A stretch of DNA of 64,000 bases from Carboxylicivirga fragile (GCA_025499625.1 JAFMVD010000033.1:1-64000); one strand, 5' to 3'; positions 9,896-18,461 are shown, counted from the first letter of the stretch. The notes: a model not told the origin generated them from the sequence alone. Translations and numbers: made by a program.

Positions 9896-9955
9896 GAAAG
9901 AGAAGAAGAGGAGATTAAGAATCGGGAATCTTGGGGGCTCCTGCTTCTTCTTTTC
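9896..9955 (-). promoter_or_regulatory. long purine/pyrimidine inverted repeat between peptide gene and regulator
   Basis: An all-purine arm at 9896-9913 (GAAAGAGAAGAAGAGGAG) faces a nearly complementary, mostly pyrimidine arm at 9938-9955 (CTCCTGCTTCTTCTTTTC). The 24-base loop can pair partly with itself. On the minus transcript the hairpin follows the leader-peptide gene and precedes the winged-helix gene. It could be an attenuator that lets the peptide be made in excess over the exporter. There is no clean T-run, so plain termination is less certain. Confidence 0.5.
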
Positions 9956-10083
9956 ACTAACAGCGGTACCTACGTTAAGATACCATTTCTGAATTGAGAT
10001 ATTTTCTAGCTCGTGCCTTAGCACCTATATCTTTATATTGAATCTGACTCGTCCAAAGTCCTTTTCAATTAAATGGATACTTA

Positions 10084-10218
10084 TTAAATCTTAACCTTAT
10101 TACTTTCATCTTTAGCAATTCCATCTCCACCTACAATCTTTTTTAAAAAATCGCTTTGTTTTGCGTCAAACTTGTTAAATTGATTGCGTTTTTTAATATT
10201 GTACTTGATTGCTTTCAT
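10084..10218 (-). CDS. double-glycine leader peptide, probable substrate of the C39 exporter
   Basis: A 44-codon gene, start ATG at 10218 and stop TAA ending at 10084. The product begins MKAIKYNIKKRNQF, has a charged leader and reaches FLKKIVGG at residues 24-31. Cleavage after Gly31 would release the 13-residue peptide DGIAKDESNKVKI. Hydrophobic residues at -4 (Ile) and -7 (Leu) fit the double-glycine rule for C39 peptidases. The core has no Cys and no Thr and is hydrophilic, which argues against a lanthipeptide or pore-forming bacteriocin and suits a signal peptide or unmodified product. It lies upstream of the winged-helix, HlyD and C39 exporter genes on the same strand. Its start is 94 bases from the divergent TPR-CHAT gene. 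Gene reality is inferred from motif plus context. Confidence 0.75.
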   Translation of the reverse strand: MKAIKYNIKKRNQFNKFDAKQSDFLKKIVGGDGIAKDESNKVKI

Positions 10219-10279
10219 CACACATTGTTTTAATTAGTTTACATGGGTTAATTGCAAAAAGATAGAATCGTAACACCTT

Positions 10280-10310
10280 TTTTTAATTTATTTTTAATTT
10301 ATTTTTAAAC
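10280..10310 (+). repeat. 11-bp A/T tandem repeat directly before the TPR-CHAT gene
   Basis: Two exact copies of TTTTTAATTTA (10280-10290, 10291-10301) and a third partial copy (TTTTTAAAC) end two bases before the ATG at 10313. The period is close to one helical turn, so the DNA may be bent. It lies in the 94-base divergent region shared with the leader-peptide gene. Confidence 0.6.
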
Positions 10311-10312
10311 TC

Positions 10313-13300
10313 ATGCTTCAAATAAGGTTCATCATATTGATTATCTTGATATTAACCCTACCTAAAAACAATTCCGCACAAACAACTATCACTAACATAA
10401 TAATAATTAAGAACGAATTCAACTCCCATTCTTACGAATCAGTTATTCAAAAAGGAAACGATTATTTTATAAGTAAGAACAAAACATTACTAGAGGATGA
10501 GGAATTACACGCGCTTGCCTGTGTTTTAAAATCATTCAACTATACAGAAAGAGCTAAAGAAGCTACAGATTTTCTAACCATTATAGAACAAAAACAAAAA
10601 TCCGTTTTATTTGATAACTACATCCAACTCTATAAAGGCTCTTTTTATATCATATTAAATAAGAGAGAAGAGGCTATATCACTACTAGAAGATCTACTAA
10701 AAACAGGAGTTAAAGAATTCCTTGTAGACAGTGTTTTGACTAAAATCTACTCCAACCTTGGAACTATTCATAGTATTAATAAGGAGCACAAGAGTGCACT
10801 CGATTATTTTGAACAAGCATTCAATATTGACAAGAGATTACTTATTAAAACCGGAGATTATGAAAATTTTAATACAGGTGCAGCCAGTTACTTACAAAAA
10901 TTGGGTAATGTATACTGTCAATATGAAAAGGTAATTGAGCAATATCATGAAATCTTTGCCTACCCTTTTAATCATGACATTGAAACCCATAATTATTATC
11001 TTTTCGCCACCTACATAACTGTCTGTAGTTATATAGGCAATGATGCTGATTTTGAGAAATACACTAATCGTCTCGAAAAATTTTACTTAGAACAATCACC
11101 AAACCTAAAGAGCGATCTGGCCTTCTTATATTTTAAAAAAGGAGATTATTTATTTATTCAAAAAAAATATACCGAAGCAAACTCCTACTATAAAAAAGCT
11201 ATTTCACTTATGGTAGCAGAAGAATCCTACCATAACAAACGACCTAATTCTTTTAAATTATTGGCAATAAGCAACCTAAAACTTGGAAAAGAAAAATTGT
11301 CAATTTATTACGCCAAAGAAGCAATTAAAGAAAGTAAAATTCGTAATGGCAAACGAACCCATGAGTATTATGCAATTGCTGCACAGGTCAACGCATTTTT
11401 TAATAAACCAAGGATTGCCTTGGCTTATTTAGATTCTGCAATAATCTATAGGGATCATTTTACCAATTCTAAATACAAAAGTGATAAAAGATTTGAAGAA
11501 CAATTAGCAAAGGTAAATATACACTTAAAGAATTATTCAAAAGCACTTTATCACTTCGAAGAACTAAATGAAATTTTAAACCATGATGCCAATTATGGAC
11601 AGTTTGAGTTCTGGGAAAACAAAAATAACATTGCTCATTGCTACATTGGCATGGAGCAGTATGAAACAGCTATTTTACTTATAAAAGAATTACATGATGA
11701 AATCATTTCCCAATTTCAAAAAGATATCGAAACCAATCCTCAATCACACATCGCACGTTTATTTCGTCGAGCAAACTTAAATTTATCCAAAGCACTTTAT
11801 CTATATTATAAAAAAACACAGAAGAAAGACGATCTGGAAGAAGCATATAAACACTTATCACAAGCCAATCAATCCATTGATTATTTACGTTCTCAACTAA
11901 ATTTTGATAGTGACCAGATGGCTACAGGTGAATCATATGCCGAATACATTGAACTTGGAATGAAAATAAACAGTGACTTATATGCATTAACAAAAGACAA
12001 GACTTACTTAGAGTCAAGTTATGAATTTGTACAAAAAGGCAAATCGTACTCTCTTCTAATAGGCGTTAATGATAAACAATGGAAAATTAACGCTGGCCTA
12101 CCAGCCGAACTAATCAAAGACGAAGGTTTCTTTAAAGGTCGGGTGCAATTTTATCAAAATGAATATGAAACGGAGAAATTTAGTTCGGAACCACGAGAAG
12201 ATATTCTTAGTCACCTGGATGAACGCATGAGTTTTTATATGCAAAAGATGGATAGCATTAATGCAATTATCAAAACTAATTATCCCAGGTATTTCCAACT
12301 AAAATATGCCCCACAATACGCATCTATTGAAGACATCCAAAAACGACTTGGGGGCAACCATGTTCTATTGGACTATTACCTACTAAAAAATCAAATCCAT
12401 ACATACACTATAATACCCAATACTTTTCATCACCATATTTCCGAAGTTGACAGCAGCTTTCACCAAAACTTAAATCTTGTTATCAACGAAGTGGCTTCAC
12501 CATTTATTGCAGCAGGAAATACGATACAACGAATACAAGAATTTGCCAAGGCATCACATCAACTCTACCATGCACTTTTTGAAAATAATCCTGTGGATTT
12601 AAAAAACAAAAACCTAATAGTTGTTCCACATCAAGAGTTGGCTTATTTACCTTTTGAAACTTTACTCACCAAAGATGTGTCAGAAGCTAAACCAGATTTT
12701 AGACGTTATCCTTGGTTATTGAATGAAAACACAATCTCTTATACTTATAATGCCTCATTGCTTCCTAAGCATTCAGAAAAAGCTATTACTTTTAATAAAG
12801 TTACGTCCTTCGCGCCTAAATACACAGGAAGTACTTCGCAACCTGATTCCATTTTAATAGCCATAAGAAGCACTTTAAACAATTTTTTAATGCCATTAAA
12901 TGCAGCTCAGGAGGAAATACAAAACATTGACAAATTATTCAGGTCAGAAGTATACAATAACGAACAAGCAACAAAAGCTAATTTTTTAAATACCATTGAC
13001 GAGAACAATGTGCTTCACTTGGCAATGCACTCTCTCAATGATGAAGTGCAACCTTTAAATTCTCAACTCGTTTTTTCAGCGAACAACGACACATCGGATG
13101 TATTAAAGGCATTTGAAATATACAACTACAACATAGAGTCACCAATGGTTGTACTAAGTGCCTGTAATACCGGGCGAGGCAAGAAGAAATCTGGAGAAGG
13201 ACTTATTAGTTTGGCAAGGGCCTTTACATTTTCGGGTGTTCAAACTCAAATAATGACTTTATGGCCTGTACATGATAAATCAGGAGCCACCTTAACCGAA

Positions 13301-13543
13301 CTCTTTTATAAAAACCTCAAGAATGATAACTTCAAGGATGTGGCCATGCAAAAAGCCAAACAAGATTTTATTGCTAACTCCGATGGTATTAGATCTCATC
13401 CATACTACTGGGCAAACTACGTAGTTTCGGGCAATACCAGTCCAATAAAGCAAGGCTCACATCTCATATGGTATTTATTAGCGAGTATCGGATTAATAAG
13501 CTTAATCACTGTTCTTTTAATTAAACTAAAAAAGCGCCATTGA
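10313..13543 (+). CDS. TPR-CHAT protein (caspase-like), secreted and membrane-anchored
   Basis: 1076 residues. A signal-like hydrophobic N terminus (about residues 2-22) is followed by many TPR-type helical repeats to about 560, a coiled linker, and a C-terminal CHAT domain at about 720-1040. The caspase-type pair is intact: His906 in LHLAMHS and Cys951 in VLSACNTG. A transmembrane helix lies at about 1051-1069 and ends in LKKRH, which suggests the protease faces the periplasm and is held in the inner membrane. CHAT domains are peptidases of the caspase/separase clan. The gene diverges from the leader-peptide gene and converges with an anti-sigma-like/sigma pair, its stop being inside a shared terminator. 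Base use is AT-rich compared with housekeeping neighbours. The substrate is unknown. Confidence 0.9.
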   Translation: MLQIRFIILIILILTLPKNNSAQTTITNIIIIKNEFNSHSYESVIQKGNDYFISKNKTLLEDEELHALACVLKSFNYTERAKEATDFLTIIEQKQKSVLFDNYIQLYKGSFYIILNKREEAISLLEDLLKTGVKEFLVDSVLTKIYSNLGTIHSINKEHKSALDYFEQAFNIDKRLLIKTGDYENFNTGAASYLQKLGNVYCQYEKVIEQYHEIFAYPFNHDIETHNYYLFATYITVCSYIGNDADFEKYTNRLEKFYLEQSPNLKSDLAFLYFKKGDYLFIQKKYTEANSYYKKAISLMVAEESYHNKRPNSFKLLAISNLKLGKEKLSIYYAKEAIKESKIRNGKRTHEYYAIAAQVNAFFNKPRIALAYLDSAIIYRDHFTNSKYKSDKRFEEQLAKVNIHLKNYSKALYHFEELNEILNHDANYGQFEFWENKNNIAHCYIGMEQYETAILLIKELHDEIISQFQKDIETNPQSHIARLFRRANLNLSKALYLYYKKTQKKDDLEEAYKHLSQANQSIDYLRSQLNFDSDQMATGESYAEYIELGMKINSDLYALTKDKTYLESSYEFVQKGKSYSLLIGVNDKQWKINAGLPAELIKDEGFFKGRVQFYQNEYETEKFSSEPREDILSHLDERMSFYMQKMDSINAIIKTNYPRYFQLKYAPQYASIEDIQKRLGGNHVLLDYYLLKNQIHTYTIIPNTFHHHISEVDSSFHQNLNLVINEVASPFIAAGNTIQRIQEFAKASHQLYHALFENNPVDLKNKNLIVVPHQELAYLPFETLLTKDVSEAKPDFRRYPWLLNENTISYTYNASLLPKHSEKAITFNKVTSFAPKYTGSTSQPDSILIAIRSTLNNFLMPLNAAQEEIQNIDKLFRSEVYNNEQATKANFLNTIDENNVLHLAMHSLNDEVQPLNSQLVFSANNDTSDVLKAFEIYNYNIESPMVVLSACNTGRGKKKSGEGLISLARAFTFSGVQTQIMTLWPVHDKSGATLTELFYKNLKNDNFKDVAMQKAKQDFIANSDGIRSHPYYWANYVVSGNTSPIKQGSHLIWYLLASIGLISLITVLLIKLKKRH

Positions 13544-13562
13544 AAAGAAATTCAATGACGCT
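13533..13562. terminator. bidirectional terminator between TPR-CHAT and the anti-sigma-like gene
   Basis: A 12-bp stem (13533-13544 with 13551-13562) with one mismatch on the plus transcript and a G-U pair on the minus transcript. T-rich tracts lie on both sides. The stop codon of the CHAT gene (13541-13543) lies inside the stem. Confidence 0.75.
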
Positions 13563-13584
13563 CGACTCTTATTCTTATCTTCTA

Positions 13585-14319
13585 TTATAAATCTAATTTC
13601 TTTAGTATTTCGGATGCTTTTGCTGAATATTGGTTATTACCTTTAACAACTTCATTCAATAACACCTCTGCCTTACTCTCATCATTATCTTTCAAATAAC
13701 ACAAGGCTAAATACCAGTTAATTTGATCGGAGTAGAATATTGCATCATTATTAATGCCATTTAATATCCCTTTGGCTTTGTCAAAATCACCCATCTCCAT
13801 GTAACACAAAGCACTGAAAAAACCTGACAATTCAATATTTTCACGTTCTAGCCTTTCGAATTCACTTAATGCCAATGCCATATTACCATTCTGGTAAAAA
13901 CCAATTGCCTTATCCAATTGATTAAAATGACCTTCACCGCGAACAACCATATCCGTTCCATAAGGCTCATAATATTCGCTAAATGCGTAACTACCCGAGT
14001 ATTCTGAATTTTGGAAAAGCCCCAACAAACTAGCCAAACCCAACACCACCACAACTGAAGCCGCTGCCATCCATACTCCCGGATGTATTCGATGCCTCTT
14101 ATCTTGTTCCTCTACAAATTCTTGACTAATATCTTTTAACTGCTGCCTGAAATCCATAGTATCATCGTCGCCATTCTCAATAGCAAACAATACTTCCTGC
14201 TGAAGTCTGATATCCTCAAGCAATTGTTCGTTATTATCAACATCAGCCTTAAGCTCATCTCTCTCGTCCTTGCTTAAGTCACCGGAAAACAACTCCAATA
14301 TTTTATCGTTATAATCCAT
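13585..14319 (-). CDS. membrane TPR protein, anti-sigma-like
   Basis: 244 residues. The N-terminal 80 residues are acidic and helical (ILELFSGDLSKDERDELKADV), like the cytoplasmic part of Bacteroidota anti-sigma factors. A single transmembrane helix follows at about 82-102. The rest is TPR-like (ALSEFERLE, YLALCYLKDNDESKAE) and would lie in the periplasm. The start overlaps the end of the sigma factor gene by 11 bases, the usual order for a sigma/anti-sigma pair. Acting as an anti-sigma factor is inferred from order and topology. The nearest gene downstream is the TPR-CHAT protease on the other strand. Confidence 0.75.
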   Translation of the reverse strand: MDYNDKILELFSGDLSKDERDELKADVDNNEQLLEDIRLQQEVLFAIENGDDDTMDFRQQLKDISQEFVEEQDKRHRIHPGVWMAAASVVVVLGLASLLGLFQNSEYSGSYAFSEYYEPYGTDMVVRGEGHFNQLDKAIGFYQNGNMALALSEFERLERENIELSGFFSALCYMEMGDFDKAKGILNGINNDAIFYSDQINWYLALCYLKDNDESKAEVLLNEVVKGNNQYSAKASEILKKLDL

Positions 14320-14890
14320 ATTTCAATTCTTTAAATTGTGGATCAGCCTTTATCATCTCTATTAATTTCTTGTTACACATCGATCGGCGATTTTTCATGT
14401 ATTGAACTGAACTAAATGCCAATTCAGATGTGATATCTTCATTTGAGAAACCAATTGAAACGAGGCGTAGTACATCCTGACAAACCTTTGTAATTTTCTT
14501 AAAATATTTCAAATAAAGCAAACGTCTTTTTTCGTAAAGCTTCTTTTCTTCAATTCCATCAGCCTCAATCAATACATTGTCACCAATACCATTTAGTATT
14601 TTTTGCTCACTCTTGCGCTTGCGTAGCTCATTCAACCATAAATTTTTACATATAGAATAAAAGTAAGTGCTGAATGCGCAAGTTAATTGAGGTTTCTCTG
14701 TTTTTGAATAAATAGCAACAAAGGCCTCATGAATTATATTCATGGCCTCATCCTTATTTCCACTGTTATCAGACACAAAGCTTTGAATAGGTCCCCAAAC
14801 CATATTCATGATGTGTTTTATAATCTTTCCTTCACGATTATACACCCCTTCTAACAATTCGTTATCTGTATAACGCTCTTTCTTCATCAC
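14309..14890 (-). CDS. ECF-type RNA polymerase sigma factor
   Basis: 193 residues. Region 2 is visible in DEAMNIIHEAFVAIYSK and AFSTYFYSICKNLWLNELRKRK (about residues 46-93). Region 4 with its helix-turn-helix is in CQDVLRLVSIGFSNEDITSELAFSSVQYMKNRRSMCNKKL (about 137-178, read in two halves). This is the ECF layout used by Bacteroidota for surface and stress regulons. The next gene, overlapping by 11 bases, encodes a membrane protein that probably holds it inactive. The regulon is unknown; the neighbouring CHAT gene is a candidate target. Confidence 0.9.
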   Translation of the reverse strand: MMKKERYTDNELLEGVYNREGKIIKHIMNMVWGPIQSFVSDNSGNKDEAMNIIHEAFVAIYSKTEKPQLTCAFSTYFYSICKNLWLNELRKRKSEQKILNGIGDNVLIEADGIEEKKLYEKRRLLYLKYFKKITKVCQDVLRLVSIGFSNEDITSELAFSSVQYMKNRRSMCNKKLIEMIKADPQFKELKYGL

Positions 14891-14950
14891 TAATCGATTT
14901 TACGTCCAAAATAACAAAAAATATATGTTAAACCAAATTCTTTTACAAAT

Positions 14951-15670
14951 CTAAAAATTCAAATAAAATTCTTTCATTAGATTTTTAAAATCATCGGAAT
15001 AAGCATGTCTTCCTTTGTCTTCAACAATTATGGTCCTTTCTTGCAAAGGCTTACCCTCACCCTTACAGAACTCCAACAACACTCTGGCAATTGGCTTCTT
15101 AGGTGTAGGTTTTACGTTTAATTTTCGAATAAGGTTATAGTTATAAGGATTTATTTGTTCCAAAAACTCTAATTCAAGATCAGCAGGTATAATAACGGCC
15201 AGTCTACCATTCGGACATGACAATTTATGCGCACAAGAAATTAATTGGTTAAATGGCAAAGCATCATTATGCCTTGCTAAATTTCGATTATCATTACTTG
15301 ACTTAAGACTACTTTTAAAAAAAGGTGGATTACAAATGATTAAATCAAATTGTTTAGTGCTGCTTTTGGCATAGGCTTGCAAAGTGATATTATCAACCGA
15401 TAAGCGAGATTCCCAAGGCGATAATTTGAAATTTTCATCCGCTTGCTGAACGGCTCCAGGTTCAATATCAATGGCTGAAACTTTAGCGTTCTGATTCCTT
15501 TGTGCCAACATCAATGCAAGCAAACCAGTTCCTGTACCAACATCAAGTATCTCTTCACAATTATCGACACTGACCCATGAACCCAAAAGCACACCATCGG
15601 TACCTACTTTCATGGCAGCCTTATCTTGATTTACTAAAAATTGTTTGAACTGAAAATAACTATTCGCCAT
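14951..15670 (-). CDS. trmN6: tRNA1(Val) (adenine(37)-N6)-methyltransferase
   Basis: 239 residues, the family length. The enzyme methylates A37 in tRNA-Val using S-adenosylmethionine. The SAM-binding motif I is ILDVGTGTGLLAL at residues 41-53, and the adenine-methylase motif IV is NPPFFKSS at 114-121. The opening FQFKQF..DKAAMKVGTDGVLLGSW is the signature of the YfiC/TrmN6 group. It is separated by only 2 bases from the TIGR02757 gene upstream, in a minus-strand run of housekeeping genes. The window's three tRNA-Val genes are possible substrates. Confidence 0.92.
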   Translation of the reverse strand: MANSYFQFKQFLVNQDKAAMKVGTDGVLLGSWVSVDNCEEILDVGTGTGLLALMLAQRNQNAKVSAIDIEPGAVQQADENFKLSPWESRLSVDNITLQAYAKSSTKQFDLIICNPPFFKSSLKSSNDNRNLARHNDALPFNQLISCAHKLSCPNGRLAVIIPADLELEFLEQINPYNYNLIRKLNVKPTPKKPIARVLLEFCKGEGKPLQERTIIVEDKGRHAYSDDFKNLMKEFYLNF

Positions 15671-15672
15671 AC

Positions 15673-16437
15673 CTAAAATTTCTCATCAACACCTAAACCA
15701 AACAGGGCGAAATCATATTTCACCGGATCATTTATATCCAATTTCCGCAGAGTACGCATTACTTCATCCACAGCTTTTATATCGTTTTGCTTTCTATTTA
15801 AAATAGCAAGCTTACGAGTTACATTACCAGTATGAACATCCAATGGAAGTAACAAATCAGCTGGTGAAATACCTTTCCACAAACCAAAATCCACCCCTTT
15901 ACTATCGCAACGCACCATCCATCTCAAATACATGTTTAATCGTTTCGCAGAGGCTCCTTTCTCGATATTGGCAACATGCTTAAAAGTCCTTTTTTCGGGA
16001 TTGAAGCCCATAAAACAACTTCTAAACTGAATCAATGATTGTTTAATTCCTCCTTGAAGATAAGCTTGTGTAAATACTTTCTCTAAGCCACCATGATTGC
16101 TATATATTTCTTTCAAGGCACGAAGGAAATACAAGCAGTCAGCGGAAGAAAATGTGCGATAATAAAAACTTGCAAATCGATCCCAATCGCATTCATCAGC
16201 TTCCGTTAAAAATTGGTAGGGTTGATGCTCCAATAATTCCATTAATTTACATGCACTCTTCAATATTTGATCCCTTCGACCCCATGCAATTGTAGCGGTA
16301 AGAAAACCTGCGATTTCAATATCCTCTTTTACAGAGAAGCGATGCGGAATTTGAATCGGATCACTATCGATGAAATTTGGATTATTATACTTGTCCACCT
16401 TTTCATCAAGAAATAATTTTAATTCATCGATGTGCAT
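15673..16437 (-). CDS. TIGR02757 (DUF2400) family protein
   Basis: 254 residues, full length for this Bacteroidota/Proteobacteria family of unknown function. Features include PIQIPHRF near residues 27-34, an IAWGRRDQILKSA helix, and a C-terminal RWMVRCDSKGVDFGLW...LDVHTGNVTRKL region. This resembles the helix-hairpin-helix DNA glycosylase fold to which the family has been related, but no catalytic claim is made. It sits 3 bases after lolD and 2 bases before trmN6, which suggests one transcript. Confidence 0.88.
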   Translation of the reverse strand: MHIDELKLFLDEKVDKYNNPNFIDSDPIQIPHRFSVKEDIEIAGFLTATIAWGRRDQILKSACKLMELLEHQPYQFLTEADECDWDRFASFYYRTFSSADCLYFLRALKEIYSNHGGLEKVFTQAYLQGGIKQSLIQFRSCFMGFNPEKRTFKHVANIEKGASAKRLNMYLRWMVRCDSKGVDFGLWKGISPADLLLPLDVHTGNVTRKLAILNRKQNDIKAVDEVMRTLRKLDINDPVKYDFALFGLGVDEKF

Positions 16438-16440
16438 GGT

Positions 16441-17094
16441 CTAATTACTAATTAAACCATCTTTAATTTCAATCACACGATCACACATCTCAGCTAAGTG
16501 ATAGTCATGGGTTACCACAACAAAAGTATGATTAAACTCTGAACGCAGATCAAAAAATAATTTTTGCAATTCTTCCTGATTATGAGAATCAAGATTTCCC
16601 GAAGGCTCATCAGCGAATACAACGGCTGGTTCATTTACCAAAGCACGAGCTACGGCAACCCTTTGTTTCTCTCCACCACTTAATTCAGCCGGTTTATGCT
16701 CCAAACGATGATTGAGACTTAAAAATGAAAGTAATTCTTTCGCTTTCTTTTCAGCTTTCTTACGAGAATCGCCACGAATTAAAGAAGGTAAAATAGCATT
16801 CTCTAAGGCCGTAAATTCGGGTAATAATTGATGAAACTGAAATACGAAACCAATTTTTGTATTTCTGAATTGTGACAATTGTTTCTCATTCATCGCCAGC
16901 ACATCACTACCATCAATGCTTATCTGACCAGAGCTGGGTTTATCTAGGGTTCCTAACAACTGCAATAAGGTAGTTTTTCCTGCTCCACTTGCCCCAACAA
17001 TCGATACAACTTCACCGGCATCAATACTTAGATCAACTCCCTTAAGTACTTCCAGATTGCCATAACTCTTTCGTATATCAGTACAAGTAACCAT
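16441..17094 (-). CDS. lolD: lipoprotein-releasing ABC transporter ATPase LolD
   Basis: 217 residues, typical of LolD/MacB-type ATPases. It powers the release of outer-membrane lipoproteins from the inner membrane with LolC/E. Walker A is GASGAGKT at residues 34-41, the Q-loop lies in [17 protein letters not shown], the signature is LSGGEKQR, and Walker B is [12 protein letters not shown]. The [10 protein letters not shown] stretch favours LolD over MacB or FtsE. The permease partner is not adjacent. The gene is packed between the Ca/Na exchanger (3-base gap) and TIGR02757. Confidence 0.85.
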   Translation of the reverse strand: MVTCTDIRKSYGNLEVLKGVDLSIDAGEVVSIVGASGAGKTTLLQLLGTLDKPSSGQISIDGSDVLAMNEKQLSQFRNTKIGFVFQFHQLLPEFTALENAILPSLIRGDSRKKAEKKAKELLSFLSLNHRLEHKPAELSGGEKQRVAVARALVNEPAVVFADEPSGNLDSHNQEELQKLFFDLRSEFNHTFVVVTHDYHLAEMCDRVIEIKDGLISN

Positions 17095-17097
17095 AAA

Positions 17098-18030
17098 TTA
17101 AATAAATAAGATATAAATATAAGTGACGTAGAGCAATAATAACATGACACCCTTCCAGCGCGAAATAACACCCTTTGAAAGTGGCAACAACAAAACTAGT
17201 AACAAAATGGCTATACCAACCATCCAACTATAATCGACTTTTATAAGCTCATTACTTACAGAAATTGGCTTAATAACAGATGTTAACCCTAATACAGCCC
17301 AAATATTAAAGATATTTGATCCAATAATATTACCAATAGAAATATCTGATTCCTTTTTAATAGCAGCTATTAACGAAGTTGCTAATTCAGGTACACTCGT
17401 TCCAAAAGCAACAACAGTAAGTCCAACAACTCGTTCACTAATACCAAAGTTGATAGCCAAATCTTTTGCACCTCGGATTAACCAGTCGGCACCAAAATAC
17501 AAACCAATGGTAGATAGCAAAAAGAAACCGAAAGCCTTTAATAAACTAATATCGGGCTTCTGAATTTCTTCAGTATTTTCCTTTGTTTCCTTCCGGCTTT
17601 TCCACACCGAGAATAACAAATAAGAGCTTAATAAGACAAGAAATATAACACCTTCGACAAAGGACACCTTGTTATTTATACTCGCAATATAAAGGCCCAC
17701 AGAAGCAACCATCATGACCAGCCAGTCAATCCAAACCGCTTTACGCTTCACTTTAACGGGGAAAACAATGGAAACAAGCCCAAGCACCAATGCTATATTA
17801 GCAATATTTGATCCAACCACATTTCCTATTGAAATATCAGAAGAATCACTAAAAACAGCTTTTAAGCTGACTAACAATTCGGGTGCTGAGGTACCAAAAG
17901 CAACAACGGTTACACCTATTACCAAGGTAGAAACATTAAAGTGACGTGCTAAATTAACACTTGCTTTAACCAACCAATCGCCACTAAAAAAAAGTATTAC
18001 AAAACCAGCAATCAATAATAAAAAGGACAT
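17098..18030 (-). CDS. calcium/sodium antiporter (CaCA family, YrbG-like)
   Basis: 310 residues with about 10 hydrophobic helices arranged as two inverted halves. The alpha-repeats are both visible: GTSAPELLVSLKA near residues 45-58 and GTSVPELATSLIAA near 209-222, each followed by GNVVGSNIANI or GNIIGSNIFNI. These acidic motifs bind the cation in Na+/Ca2+ exchangers. It acts in the inner membrane. The gap to lolD is 3 bases and to tatA 11 bases. Confidence 0.93.
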   Translation of the reverse strand: MSFLLLIAGFVILFFSGDWLVKASVNLARHFNVSTLVIGVTVVAFGTSAPELLVSLKAVFSDSSDISIGNVVGSNIANIALVLGLVSIVFPVKVKRKAVWIDWLVMMVASVGLYIASINNKVSFVEGVIFLVLLSSYLLFSVWKSRKETKENTEEIQKPDISLLKAFGFFLLSTIGLYFGADWLIRGAKDLAINFGISERVVGLTVVAFGTSVPELATSLIAAIKKESDISIGNIIGSNIFNIWAVLGLTSVIKPISVSNELIKVDYSWMVGIAILLLVLLLPLSKGVISRWKGVMLLLLYVTYIYILFI

Positions 18031-18041
18031 TTACGACAGTT

Positions 18042-18461
18042 TTAATCTTCAATTATATCTTCTCTTGAAATCGGACCGTCACCTTCAACTTTTTTATCAT
18101 CTGCAGCTTCAGTTTTATTTTGCTTTTTGGTACTCGTTACTTCTGGTTTAGAATCATCATGCTCTTCGCCTTCATCTAACTTATATGGATCGTAATCATC
18201 GCCCAGTTCTGTATTAACCGTTTCCTTAGCCGATTCGATTTCCTTATTCACATAACTACGCGTTTCAGCAACATCTTTCTTTATATCGCTGGTATGCTCA
18301 TTAAATTCACGCTTAATTTCATCAGAAGCCCTACGAAACTCATTCATTCCTTTACCTAATACACGAGCAATATCGGGTATACTCTTAGCTCCAAATAATA
18401 GCAATACAACTATGATTACGATAATAAATTCGCCACCTGATGGAAGAAATAATAAAGTCAT
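18042..18461 (-). CDS. tatA: Sec-independent (twin-arginine) translocase subunit TatA/TatE
   Basis: 139 residues. It has a short N-terminal transmembrane helix (EFIIVIIVVLLLFGAKSIPDIAR, residues 10-32) with the TatA hinge FGAKSIP, an amphipathic helix (GKGMNEFRRASDEIKREF), and a long acidic, disordered tail. TatA forms the protein-conducting pore for folded proteins. No tatC lies next to it, so the complex is encoded in more than one place. The tail is longer than in E. coli TatA but common in Bacteroidota. Confidence 0.93.
   Translation of the reverse strand: MTLLFLPSGGEFIIVIIVVLLLFGAKSIPDIARVLGKGMNEFRRASDEIKREFNEHTSDIKKDVAETRSYVNKEIESAKETVNTELGDDYDPYKLDEGEEHDDSKPEVTSTKKQNKTEAADDKKVEGDGPISREDIIED

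Noticed and set aside
10313-14890. Type III-E CRISPR (Craspase) system
   Set aside because: A TPR-CHAT protein is present, but there is no Cas7-11, Cas1, Cas2 or array in the window. Only the idea of a CHAT-sigma link is kept.
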